Positions 20,480 to 29,583 of a stretch of 64,000 bases of DNA are shown here, piece by piece. The notes under the pieces are model-generated. The model searched no databases. It worked only from the letters and a program-made list of their open reading frames with translations, and was not told the DNA's origin. The translations under genes and the position numbers were made by a program. The DNA lies in assembly GCA_963807005.1 (NCBI GenBank), contig CAWDZK010000005.1, positions 495,548 to 559,547 on the forward strand. Reading direction: 5' to 3'. The number at the start of each line of letters is the position of its first letter. Within the stretch, counting starts at the first letter, position 1. The DNA comes from CAWDZK01 sp963807005 (GTDB lineage Bacteria; Actinomycetota; Actinomycetes; JACCUZ01).

Positions 20480-21300
20480 GAAGCCTGCGCGGCCGAAGTC
20501 TCCTGTCCCGGCACCTGGTGCTGCTCGCGCTGGCGGTCGTGGTCGTCGCGCCGTTCGCCTGGATGCTCACGACGTCGCTCAAGCACTACGCCGACGTCTA
20601 CCAGCCGCCGTACCTGTGGCCGACCCAGTTCCAGTGGGGCAACTACCCGAAGGCGTGGCAGGCCGCGCCGTTCGCGCAGTACTCGGTCACCTCGGTGGTC
20701 ATGACCGCGGGAATCCTGGTGGGCCACCTGGTCATGGACACCCTGGCCGCGTTCGCGTTCGCCCGGCTGCGCTTCCCGTTGCGCAACACGCTGTTCCTGC
20801 TGCTGGTCGCAACCATGCTGGTGCCCCAGTTCGTCACCGTGCTGCCGGCGTACGACCTGGTGATCCGGCTGGGCTGGTACGACTCCTACGCCGCCCTCAT
20901 CGTCCCGCGGCTGGCCGACGTCTTCGGCATCGTCGTGCTGCGCGCCTACATGGCCTCCATCCCGCGCGAGCTCGACGACGCGGCGCGGGTCGACGGTGCC
21001 GGCCCGTGGCGGATCCTCGGCTCGGTCATCCTGCCGCTGTGCCGACCGGCGCTGGCCACTGTCGGCGTCTTCAGCTTCCTGTACGCGTGGAACGACTTCC
21101 TGTGGCCGCTGCTGGTCACCTCCGACGACGCGCGGCGCACCATCCAGATCGGGCTGTCGGTCTTCACCAGCAAGTACGGCACCTATCCCCATCTGCTGAT
21201 GGCGGGGACGGTGACCGCCGCGATCCCCGCCATCGTCATCTTCCTGTTCCTGCAGCGCGCGTTCATCCGCGGCGTCGCCACGACCGGACTCAAGGACTGA
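20476..21300 (+). CDS. Sugar ABC transporter permease (MalG-like)
   Basis: 274 residues, six predicted helices (LVLLALAVVVVAPFAWML at the N-terminus). The EAA loop is LDDAARVDGAGPWRILGSVILPLC. The conserved YAWNDFLWPLLVT and C-terminal FLFLQRAFIRGVATTGLKD (ending TGLKD) are typical MalG features. The GTG start at 20476 overlaps the MalF-like stop, so the two subunits are translationally coupled. Confidence 0.92.
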   Translation: MRSLRGRSLLSRHLVLLALAVVVVAPFAWMLTTSLKHYADVYQPPYLWPTQFQWGNYPKAWQAAPFAQYSVTSVVMTAGILVGHLVMDTLAAFAFARLRFPLRNTLFLLLVATMLVPQFVTVLPAYDLVIRLGWYDSYAALIVPRLADVFGIVVLRAYMASIPRELDDAARVDGAGPWRILGSVILPLCRPALATVGVFSFLYAWNDFLWPLLVTSDDARRTIQIGLSVFTSKYGTYPHLLMAGTVTAAIPAIVIFLFLQRAFIRGVATTGLKD

Positions 21301-21302
21301 CC

Positions 21303-22680
21303 GTGCCCCTGCCCTCCAGCGACCCCCCGCACCGGCCCGACTGGGTGCGCGACGCCGTCTTCTACCAGGTGCTCCCGGACCGGTTCGCCCGCAGCGCGCA
21401 CGCGAGCACCGACGTCGACCCGTGGGACGCGAAACCCACCCGGGACAACTTCCTCGGCGGCGACCTGCACGGCATCACCGAACGGCTCGACCACCTGGCC
21501 GACCTCGGCGTGAACGCCGTCTACCTGACCCCGATCTTCCAGGCCGGCACGAACCACCGGTACGACACCGAGGACTACCTGCGCATCGACCCCCGGCTCG
21601 GGACCGAGGAGGACTTCGACCGTCTCGTCACGGCCGCGCACGAGCACGGCATCCGGCTGGTACTGGACGCCGTCTTCCACCACTGCGGCTTCGGCCACTG
21701 GGCCTTCCAGGACGTCGTGCGCCAGGGCCGCGAATCCCCCTATGCCGGCTGGTTCTTCGCGGCCGACCACCCGATCGTCAGCCATCCCCAGCCGAACTAC
21801 GGCACCTGCTCCGGCTGCTGGTACCTGCCGAAGCTGAACGTCGACCACCCCGCGTTGCGCGCCCACCTGTTCGACGCCGTGCGGCACTGGACCTCGCGCG
21901 GCATCGACGGGTGGCGCCTCGACGTGCCCTACATGATGGACAACCCCGGCTTCTGGCGGGAGTTCCGCGGCGTGGTCCGCGAGACCAACCCCGACGCCTA
22001 CATCGTCGCGGAGGTCTGGGACGAGGCCGGGCAGTGGACCACGGGCGAGACCTCCGACGCCGCGATGAACTACCCCCTTCGCGACGCGCTGCTGGCCTTC
22101 CTCGTCGACCGACGCAGTGGCGCGGAGCAGCTCGCCGACCGCGTTCACGAGATCGACGCCGACGTCGGCGCCGACGCGACGCACCACATGCTCAACCTGC
22201 TGGCGAGCCACGACACCGCCCGGCTGCGCACCACCTGCGGCGGCGAGCGCGACCTCACGCTTGCTCGCCACCGGGCTGCTCCTGTGCCTGCGCGGCGCTC
22301 CGATGCTGTACTACGGCGACGAGGTCGGGCTGACCGGCTTCAACGACCCTGAGTGCCGCGGCGCGATGCCGTGGGACCGCGCCGGGTGGGACACGACCTC
22401 GCTCGCCCGCACCCGCGACCTCGTCCGGCTCCGCCGCGGGAGCATCGCGCTCCGACGCGGCGACCAGCGCGTCAGCGCGGCTGGCGAGAACGTCGTCCGC
22501 ATCGACCGTCGGCACCGCGAGCAGTGGGTCACCGTCTTCGCCAACCGGGCCGACGTCGACGAGGTGGTCGAGCTCGACGCGCCCGCCCGCGACCTGGTGA
22601 CCGGTGACCGGCTGGCCGTCGGGAAGAACCTCGTGCCCAGGCGCGGCCTTGTCGTGATCGAGCAGGAGGGGACCCGATGA
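21303..22680 (+). CDS. GH13 alpha-glucan hydrolase, cyclomaltodextrinase/neopullulanase-like (frameshifted)
   Basis: A GH13 catalytic barrel of about 459 residues when read through a single-base indel. The GTG start lies 2 bases after the permease stop. Conserved regions are GVNAVYLTPIF, DAVFHHCGFGHW, GWRLDVP (nucleophile Asp), IVAEVWDE (acid/base Glu) and LLASHDTARL (third carboxylate). The frame changes at 22256-22265: dropping one T from CTTGCT joins GGERDLTL to LATGLLLCLRGAPMLYYGDEVG. A short C-terminal beta domain follows. Likely role: cytoplasmic hydrolysis of imported maltodextrins. Its end overlaps the LacI start (ATGA). Confidence 0.85.
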
Positions 22681-23720
22681 GCAGGCCCACCGCCCAGACC
22701 GTCGCCGATGCGGCGGGCGTCTCGCGCACCGCGGTGTCCTTCGCCTTCAACGACCCGTCGAAGATCGCCCCCGAAACGCAGGCCCGCATCCTCGCGGCAG
22801 CCGAGGAGCTCGGCTACACCCCGAACCCGCTCGGGCGGATGCTGACCAAGGGCACGACGCACGCGCTCGGGCTGCTGCTGCCGCAGTCGATCCCGGACGT
22901 CTTCGACAACCCGTACTACAGCCAGTTCATCCGCGGCCTCGGTCAGGTCTGCCACCGCGAGGGCCTCACCCTGCTGCTCACACCTCCGCTGCGCGGCTCC
23001 ATGCTCACGGCGATCCCGTACGCCGCGGTCGACGGCTTCGTCGTCTCCGGGCTCCAGGTCGACCGGGGCGAGGTGGCCGCCCTGGGCCGGCGCGGCGTGC
23101 CGTTCGTGCTGGTGGACAGCAACGCACCGGAGGGCGTGGCCAGCGTCGACGTCAACGACCGCGAGGGTATGGCCTCGATCGTGCGGCACGTGCTCGAGCT
23201 CGGACACCGCCGGATCGCGTTCCTGGCCTTCGAGGCCGGCCCGGACAGCGCCGACGTCGGCTACACCGGCCCGCTCGGTCGCCGCGTAGCAGGCCTCGAG
23301 GACGCGCTGCGGGAGGCCGGCCTCTCCCTGCAGTCGGACGGGGTCGACCTGATCGAGGTGGCGTGCACGCGGGCGGCCGGCTACGACGCCACCCGCGAGC
23401 AGCTCGCGCGCCCGGACCCGCCCACGGCGATCGTGACCTTCAGCGACATCATCGCGCTCGGCGCGCTGGACGCGGCGCGCGACGCCGGTGCCGACGTGCC
23501 CGGTGCGGTGAGCATCACCGGGTTCGACGACCAGCCCGAGGCCACGTTCGTGCGCCCGCAGCTCACGACCGTCCGGCAGTCCATCGAGTCCAAGGGCCGG
23601 GTCGCCGGCGACTTCCTGGTCGCTGCGATCAGGGGCGACGACCAGCCCCACCATCACGTCCTGCACGTCGCCCTGATGGTGCGGGAGTCGACCGGTCCGG
23701 CACCAACTCACGGGAGGTAG
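22677..23720 (+). CDS. LacI family transcriptional regulator
   Basis: 347 residues. The N-terminal helix-turn-helix and hinge are clear (TAQTVADAAGVSRTAVSFAFNDPSKI, AAEELGYTPNPLGRMLTKG). The effector domain is a periplasmic-binding-protein type 1 fold (FVLVDSNAPEGVASVDVNDREG, VSITGFDDQPEATFVRPQLTTVRQS). As the fifth gene of the sugar operon, started by an ATGA overlap with the GH13 gene, it most likely represses the operon through the tandem palindrome at 18199-18224 and is released by an imported oligosaccharide. Confidence 0.92.
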   Translation: MSRPTAQTVADAAGVSRTAVSFAFNDPSKIAPETQARILAAAEELGYTPNPLGRMLTKGTTHALGLLLPQSIPDVFDNPYYSQFIRGLGQVCHREGLTLLLTPPLRGSMLTAIPYAAVDGFVVSGLQVDRGEVAALGRRGVPFVLVDSNAPEGVASVDVNDREGMASIVRHVLELGHRRIAFLAFEAGPDSADVGYTGPLGRRVAGLEDALREAGLSLQSDGVDLIEVACTRAAGYDATREQLARPDPPTAIVTFSDIIALGALDAARDAGADVPGAVSITGFDDQPEATFVRPQLTTVRQSIESKGRVAGDFLVAAIRGDDQPHHHVLHVALMVRESTGPAPTHGR

Positions 23721-23885
23721 TCGTGCTGGCATGTACCAGGCATCGCGTGGCCCCCGAACCGGGGGGCGGACCAGCGATCGACATCCACTCGAGCCTCTGA
23801 CCACTGAGCCCCCGGGTGCGCCGCTCGACGCCCTTCCAGCGGCGCACCCGGGCACCATCCAACGACGACGAGACGGGGAGCTGTC

Positions 23886-25448
23886 ATGCCCGGAGACCGG
23901 TCCTGGTGGCAGGACGCGGTGATCTACCAGGTCTACCTGCGCTCCTTCGCCGACGGCGACGGCGACGGCGTGGGAGACCTCACCGGGCTCCTGGACAAGC
24001 TGCCGTACATCGCCTCGCTCGGTGTCGACGGGATCTGGCTGAACCCCTGCTACCCGTCCCCGCAGCGCGACCACGGCTACGACATCGCCGACTTCTTCGG
24101 TGTCGAGCCGACGTACGGGACGGTCGCCGACCTCGACGCGGTCGTCGAGCGGGCGCACGACCTGGGTCTGAAGATCCTCATGGACCTGGTCCCCAACCAC
24201 TGCTCGGACGAGCACGAGTGGTTCCAGAAGGCGCTGGCTGCCGGCCCGGGCTCGACCGAGCGCGAGCGGTTCCTGTTTCGTGACGGGGTCGGGCCGGACG
24301 GTGACCGTCCGCCCAACGACTGGGGCTCGGTGTTCGGCGGCCCGGCCTGGACCCGCGTCGTCGAGGCCGACGGCTCGCCGGGCCAGTGGTACCTGCACCT
24401 GTTCGACCCCAGCCAGCCGGACTTCAACTGGCGCGACCACGACGTCCAGCAGATGTTCGAGGACGTGCTGCGGTGCTGGTTCGACCGCGGCATCGACGGC
24501 TTCCGGATCGACGTCGCCCACGGACTGGTCAAGCACCCGTCGCTGGCGGACTGGCCCGACGGCGACCGGTCCTACAACCGGCACATGTGGGACCGCCCCG
24601 AGGTCCACGACATCTACCGGCGCTGGCGGGCCGTGGCGGAGGAGTACGAAGGCCGCGAGCTGGTGTTCGTCGGAGAGATCTGGGTGCCGGAGGCCGAGCG
24701 GGTCGCCCGGTACGTGCGGGCCGACGAGCTGCACCAGGCCTTCTACTTCGACCTGCTCGGCCTGCCCTGGGATGCCGACACGTTCCAGGCGTCGATCGCG
24801 CGCGGGATCGGCACCTGCGGGCCGCTGCCCACGTGGACCCTGGCGAACCACGACGTGCACCGGACGGTCACCCGGCTGGGGACGACCACCGCCGCCCCGG
24901 TCGACCGGGCGGCGGACCTGGTGGCCGCGGCGCGGCTGCGCGGTGAGGTCGACCTCGAGGTCGGCGACCGTCGCGCGCGGGCGCTGCTGCTGCTCGCCCT
25001 GGCCCTGCCGGGGTCGCTGTACGTCTACCAGGGGGAGGAGCTCGGCCTGCCGGAGGTGCTCGACCTGCCGGACGACGTACGTCAGGACCCGATCTGGCAC
25101 CGGTCGGCCGGCCGGGAGCACGGCCGCGACGGCTGCCGGGTGCCGCTGCCATGGCGGCAGGATGCTCCGTCCTTCGGGTTCTCGCCGGCCGGTGCGGAGC
25201 CGCCGTGGCTGCCGCAGCCGGACTGGTTCCGGGGCTACGCCGCTGACGTCCAGGAATCGCAGCCGGGCTCGTTCCTCACGCTGAACCGCCAGGCCCTGCG
25301 CCTTCGCCGGGCAATCTGGGCTCGGCCGGAGCCTCTGTGCTGGCTGGAGACTCCGGTGCCGGGGGTGCTGGCCTTCCGCCGGGGCGGCGCCGTCTGCGCG
25401 GTCAACTTCGGTGCCGTCGACGTGGTGCTGCCCGGCGGAGTGGGGTGA
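23886..25448 (+). CDS. GH13 alpha-glucosidase / oligo-alpha-glucosidase
   Basis: 520 residues, the usual size of bacterial alpha-glucosidases. Motifs in order: WWQDAVIYQVYLRSFAD, the Ca-site loop DGDGDGVGD, DLVPNHCSDEHEWF, GFRIDVAHG (nucleophile), FVGEIWV (acid/base) and ANHDVHR (third Asp; NHDxxR is usual). The C-terminal beta domain is short. It would convert maltose and short maltodextrins delivered by the ABC importer to glucose. A GGGGAG ribosome site precedes the ATG. The 165-base gap after lacI may contain a separate promoter, but no clear boxes stand out. Confidence 0.92.
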   Translation: MPGDRSWWQDAVIYQVYLRSFADGDGDGVGDLTGLLDKLPYIASLGVDGIWLNPCYPSPQRDHGYDIADFFGVEPTYGTVADLDAVVERAHDLGLKILMDLVPNHCSDEHEWFQKALAAGPGSTERERFLFRDGVGPDGDRPPNDWGSVFGGPAWTRVVEADGSPGQWYLHLFDPSQPDFNWRDHDVQQMFEDVLRCWFDRGIDGFRIDVAHGLVKHPSLADWPDGDRSYNRHMWDRPEVHDIYRRWRAVAEEYEGRELVFVGEIWVPEAERVARYVRADELHQAFYFDLLGLPWDADTFQASIARGIGTCGPLPTWTLANHDVHRTVTRLGTTTAAPVDRAADLVAAARLRGEVDLEVGDRRARALLLLALALPGSLYVYQGEELGLPEVLDLPDDVRQDPIWHRSAGREHGRDGCRVPLPWRQDAPSFGFSPAGAEPPWLPQPDWFRGYAADVQESQPGSFLTLNRQALRLRRAIWARPEPLCWLETPVPGVLAFRRGGAVCAVNFGAVDVVLPGGVG

Positions 25449-25592
25449 GGTTCTGACCTCGCGTCCGGCACGCTTCGGGCGCATGCTCCCACCCGACTCG
25501 GCGTGCTGGCTCTCGCCTGCGGGCTGATGGCAGGCCCTGATGGACGAGTGCACGGCACGATGGCGCATCGCCGGGCAGTCCCTCGCTCGAGT

Positions 25593-26705
25593 GCCGGTAC
25601 GCGGCAGCCGGTCCAGCCGCGCGCACAGCGTCGCCACGGCCGGGGTCGCCTGGAAGGCCAGGTCGACCGCGCGGGCCCGGGCGGTGAAGAGCCGGACCGC
25701 CTCGTCGTCCTCCAGCGGCGGCACCGGGTAGACCTGCTCGCCGGGCACGCGCAGCGTCTCGCGGCTGGTGACGACGAGACGCAGGTTCGGGCACTGCGCG
25801 AGCAGGCCGACCAGCTCGGGCGCGACGTCGATCACCTGCTCGACGTTGTCGAGCAGCAGCAGCACGCTGCGGTCGCCGACGTGGCCGGCCAGGTCGTCGG
25901 TGAGGCCCAGCACGTGCGCCGCCTCGCGGAGCACCAGGCCGGGGTCGCGCACCGGGGCGAGCGGCACCCAGTAGACCCCGCCCCGGTACTGGTCGGAGAC
26001 GGCTGCGACCGCCTGCAGCCCGAGCCGGGTCTTGCCGGTCCCGCCGGGGCCGGTGAGCGTGAGCAGCCGGACGTCGTCGCGCCGCAGCAGGTCGAGGACC
26101 TCGGCGAGCTCGGCGTCCCGGCCGACGAACGGCGTGGCCGGCACGGGCAGGTTGGTCCGGTGCAGGCTCTTCAGCGGCGCGAAGTCGTGGTGGCCGAGCT
26201 GGTGGATCCGCTCGGCAGCGGACAGGTCCTTGAGCCGGTGCTCGCCGAGGTCGCGCAACGGCGGGACGTCCGGCAACCCGTCCGGTGCGAGCAGCGCCGC
26301 GGTCGCGGAGGAGACCAGCACCTGCCCGCCGTGCCCGCAGGCCGCGATCCGCGCCGCGCGGTGGACGTCCTCGCCGACGTAGCCCTCGTCGGTGACGTAC
26401 GGAGCGCCGGTGTGCACGCCCATCCGGAGCCGGATCGGGCCCTGGCCGAGGTCCTCGACGATCCGCGCAGCCGCCCGTACCGCTCCCGAAGCGGTCGGGA
26501 AGGCGAGGAAGAACGCGTCGCCCTGGGTGTCGACCTCCACCCCGTCGTACGCGGTGGCCGCGGCCCGCACCAGCCGCCGGTGCTCGAGCAGCGCCGCGGC
26601 GTACGCCTCGGCCCCGAGCTCGTGCAGCAGCCGCGTCGAGCCCTCGATGTCGGTGAACAGGAACGTCACCGTCCCCGTCGGCAGCCGCTGGCTCACGGGG
26701 GACAT
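25593..26705 (-). pseudogene. Truncated class III adenylate cyclase / AAA-ATPase regulator
   Basis: The N-terminal class III nucleotide cyclase domain is complete: TVTFLFTDIEGSTRLLHEL with a metal-binding Asp, VDTQGDAFFLAF with the second Asp, and VHRAARI, where His replaces the usual Asn. A STAND/NB-ARC-type ATPase follows (LTLTGPGGTGKTRLGLQA Walker A, LLLLDNVEQV Walker B). Homology stops in ATLCARLDRLP at about 25593, where intact relatives continue with LALELAAAR and then several hundred residues of TPR-like sequence. The remaining reading frame runs antisense through the GH13 gene and is not real. The gene has lost its 3' half. Start ATG at 26705. Confidence 0.72.
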
Positions 26706-26786
26706 GGTCGCGCGCCCCGGCCGCCCGGCGCAGGCCGTCGGCGAACCAGCCGCGAGCACTCGCCGCGGCGCCTGCCGTGAGGACCC

Positions 26787-27020
26787 CTAGGGGCGCTTGT
26801 GGTCCCGGGCGGCCGCGATCGCCGCGATGTCGAGCACCTGGGTGGGCGAGCCGCGGACGCGACCCGACCCGGGGACGTCGGGGAAGTCCGGCCGGGCCGC
26901 CAGGGCCGCGAGGTGCCGGCCGACGTAGTCCTCCAACGTCCTCCCCGACCGCTCGGCGCGCGCGGCGAGCTCGTCGCGGACGGCGTCCGGGACGTCGGGG
27001 ATCGTGAGGATGACGGCCAT
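26787..27020 (-). CDS. FitA/VapB-like ribbon-helix-helix antitoxin, no toxin partner
   Basis: 77 residues starting at ATG 27020. The N-terminus is a typical antitoxin ribbon-helix-helix: VILTIPDVPDAVRDELAARA then SGRTLEDYVGRHLAALA. The C-terminal tail (SPTQVLDIAAIAAARDHKRP) resembles the toxin-binding extension of FitA/VapB antitoxins. In such modules a PIN-domain toxin follows immediately; here the next sequence downstream is the truncated cyclase gene, so the toxin has been lost or was never there. The 217-base upstream spacer shows no recognised gene. Confidence 0.68.
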   Translation of the reverse strand: MAVILTIPDVPDAVRDELAARAERSGRTLEDYVGRHLAALAARPDFPDVPGSGRVRGSPTQVLDIAAIAAARDHKRP

Positions 27021-27261
27021 GTCTCTGCACGGTAGCCCTGTTCCGGGTGGCGCCATGACCATTGCCGGTCTCCTGGCCCGCTGGCGGAGGGCATGCGCGT
27101 CCGTCGCGGGGCGCCCGCACGCTTGATCGTCGCGATGCGTCGCCTCCACCGGCAACTGCCCTGAGGAGCAGTCCGACCGGCGCACCTGCTCGAGCCCGAG
27201 GCCGACAGGTGCGCGCGACCTACACCTTGTCGGTCGGGTGGCGGAAGCGCATCATGACGGC

Positions 27262-28170
27262 ATGTCACGGGCCCGGGCCGGCTCGCCGATCGCCGCCTTG
27301 ATCGATCGCGGTGTCACCGCCTGCGGCGGTGACCAGCCGACGGGGCAGGCTCCGTCGCCATCCGCCGGCTCGAGCACCGCGGCCCCCAGCAGCGCGGCAC
27401 CGACGCCGGTCGTCACCGAGCAGCTGGACTCGATCGCGGTGCTGGGCCATTCCGGTGCCACCGGCACGATGTCGGACCCGGCCGACCCGTCCCGCGACGC
27501 GCACGAGAACTCGTGGGCGACCGGCGAGAGCCCGGCGGTGCGCAGCATCTACCTTCGGCTGGCTCAGACCCACCCGGCGATGCAGGGCCACAACTACAAC
27601 ATGGCGGTGAACGGGACCGCGGTGGACAACCTCCCCTCGCAGCTGCAACGGCTCATGCTCGAGGCGGACCCGCTGCCGGACGTCGTGATCGTGCAGAGCA
27701 TCGACAACGACATGCGCTGTGACGGCACTGATGCGAGCAACTACCAGCCGTACGGCGAGGCGCTGACGAAGGCGCTGGCCGAGATCGAGCAGCAGATCCC
27801 CGGCGTCGACCTCTTCCTGGTCAGCCAGTGGGGCACCGTCGAGAACTGGACCGCGTACGCCGTCGGGAACCCGTCGGCCGTCTCCCAGAACGCGGGCGCA
27901 GGCCCCTGCGACGTCTTCACCACGGCCGGCAAGATCCGCCCGGCCGGGGTCCGGTCCCTGCAACGGATCGTCGACCGCTACTGGGCCGTGGTCGAGAAGG
28001 TGTGCGCGTCGCTGCCGCGCTGCTTCACCGACGGCGCGGCGCTGCAGACGATGCGGATCGGCGCCGAGGACGTCGCCTCCGACGGCAACCACCTCTCCGT
28101 CCAGGGGCACGCGAAGATGGCCGCCATCGCCTGGAAGGCCTTCCCCGCGGAGATCAAGAACCGCGACTAG
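27262..28170 (+). CDS. SGNH/GDSL-type hydrolase-like protein, possible lipoprotein
   Basis: About 302 residues. The block AVLGHSGATG carries the Ser in place of a GDSL motif, the middle block NYNMAVNGTAVDNLPSQL supplies Gly/Asn oxyanion-type residues, and SDGNHLSVQGHAKMA near the end supplies the Asp-His pair. The overall order fits a serine esterase of the SGNH superfamily. Near the N-terminus VTACGG resembles a lipobox, followed by a Ser/Pro/Ala-rich linker, but the preceding hydrophobic stretch is poor, so export is uncertain. GTG at 27238 is an alternative start. Substrate unknown. Confidence 0.68.
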   Translation: MSRARAGSPIAALIDRGVTACGGDQPTGQAPSPSAGSSTAAPSSAAPTPVVTEQLDSIAVLGHSGATGTMSDPADPSRDAHENSWATGESPAVRSIYLRLAQTHPAMQGHNYNMAVNGTAVDNLPSQLQRLMLEADPLPDVVIVQSIDNDMRCDGTDASNYQPYGEALTKALAEIEQQIPGVDLFLVSQWGTVENWTAYAVGNPSAVSQNAGAGPCDVFTTAGKIRPAGVRSLQRIVDRYWAVVEKVCASLPRCFTDGAALQTMRIGAEDVASDGNHLSVQGHAKMAAIAWKAFPAEIKNRD

Positions 28171-28363
28171 CCGCGCCGGCGGTTGCGGCCCGGAGCCTGG
28201 CTCAGGGCACAATGATCGCGGTGCACCGCCTCCACCGGTGACCCGAGCCTCGTGCGCGACCCTGCCCGCGCTGGCTTTGCCGTCGAGGTACGGCGATCGC
28301 CGCCGTACCGTTCCCCGGCACCGCCTGCCCACTCACCGCCCGCGACACCCGGAGTCACCCACC

Positions 28364-29527
28364 GTGCTTGCTCGACGATCCCTGACGGCGCTGGCCGCGC
28401 CGCTGCTCCTCCTGGCCCTGGTCGGGAGCACCGTTCCCGACGTCGCCCGGGCCGCGAACGGCACGGATCCGACGACGCCGCCGACCGCGGCCCTGCAGGT
28501 CACGAGTGACGCCGCCGGCGCGACCGGATGGGAGCTGGACAAGCCGGTCCGGGTCGTCGTCACCGGCGGCACCCTGGCGGCGGCCACTCTCACTACACGG
28601 AGCGGACGCCAGGTCCGCGGCGACCTGCGCAGGTCACGCTGGACGAGCACCGGCCGGCTCGCGCCCAGGACCACCTACCTGCTCCAGGCGACGGCGGTCG
28701 CACCCGACGGGCAGCAGACGACGCTGAGCGACACGGTCCGCACCGGCAAGCCGGACCGGGTGCTGCGCGCCACCGTCACGCCCAGCGGCCGCACCGTCGG
28801 CGTCGGCCGGCCGGTCGTGGTGACGTTCAACCAGCCGGTACGCCGCAAGGCCGCCGTCGAGGCCGCGCTGCACGTCGCCTCCAGCCGGGACATCGGCCCG
28901 GCCTCGTGGTCCTGGACCTCGTCGCGGACGGTGCAGTTCCGGCCGAAGCGCTTCTGGCCGGCGCGGACCCGGGTGTCGGTGACCGCGGACCTGCGCAAGG
29001 TGCACGCCGGCCGGGGGGTGTGGGGGATGAAGGACACCGACGCCGGGTTCCGGGTCGGCCGCAAGCTCGTGATGCGGGTGTCCAACGCCAAGCACCGGAT
29101 GGTCCTGCGCAAGGACGGCGTCAAGATCCGCACCTTCGGGGTGTCGATGGGCAAGTCCGGCTTCACGACCCGGTCCGGGATCAAGGTCATCATGGACACC
29201 CACGAGACCTACCGGATGAACTCCATCACGGTCGGCATCACCGGCAGCGAGGCGTACGACCTCGACGTCCCGTACGCGATGCGGATCACCAGCTCCGGGG
29301 AGTTCCTGCACGGCGCCCCGTGGAACTACTACGTGGGCACCGCGAACCGCTCGCACGGCTGCACGAACCTCACGCTGTCCGACGCCCGCTGGGTCTTCAA
29401 GCGGGTCCGCGAGGGCGACCCGATCGTCACCAGGGGCACCGGGCGCGGGACGGAGTCGTGGAACGGTCTCGGCGGCGTCTGGAACGTGCCCTGGGACAAG
29501 TGGGTCAAGGGCTCGGCTCTGAGCTGA
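28364..29527 (+). CDS. L,D-transpeptidase (YkuD) with N-terminal Ig-like domains
   Basis: 387 residues. A signal peptide (SLTALAAPLLLLALVGS, cleavage after ARA) is followed by one or two beta-sandwich modules of the bacterial Ig type (PVVVTFNQPVRRKAAVEAALHV). The YkuD catalytic domain comes next: LVMRVSNAKHRMVLRKDGV, then GEFLHGAPWNYYVG and the active-site motif SHGCTNL with catalytic Cys. Such enzymes make 3-3 crosslinks in actinobacterial peptidoglycan. The C-terminal WNVPWDKWVKGSAL is the Trp-rich tail seen in mycobacterial Ldt enzymes. The GTG start at 28364 is chosen because it begins the signal peptide. Confidence 0.9.
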   Translation: MLARRSLTALAAPLLLLALVGSTVPDVARAANGTDPTTPPTAALQVTSDAAGATGWELDKPVRVVVTGGTLAAATLTTRSGRQVRGDLRRSRWTSTGRLAPRTTYLLQATAVAPDGQQTTLSDTVRTGKPDRVLRATVTPSGRTVGVGRPVVVTFNQPVRRKAAVEAALHVASSRDIGPASWSWTSSRTVQFRPKRFWPARTRVSVTADLRKVHAGRGVWGMKDTDAGFRVGRKLVMRVSNAKHRMVLRKDGVKIRTFGVSMGKSGFTTRSGIKVIMDTHETYRMNSITVGITGSEAYDLDVPYAMRITSSGEFLHGAPWNYYVGTANRSHGCTNLTLSDARWVFKRVREGDPIVTRGTGRGTESWNGLGGVWNVPWDKWVKGSALS

Positions 29528-29583
29528 CGGCCGTTCGCACAGGGGCACCGTCCGGCTGGGTCGCGGCCGACGACCTGCGCCGC

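Noticed and set aside
22311..25592. Minus-strand open frame continuing the truncated cyclase gene antisense through the GH13 and LacI genes
   Set aside because: Homology to cyclase/ATPase proteins stops at about 25593; the rest is the reverse of well-supported plus-strand genes.
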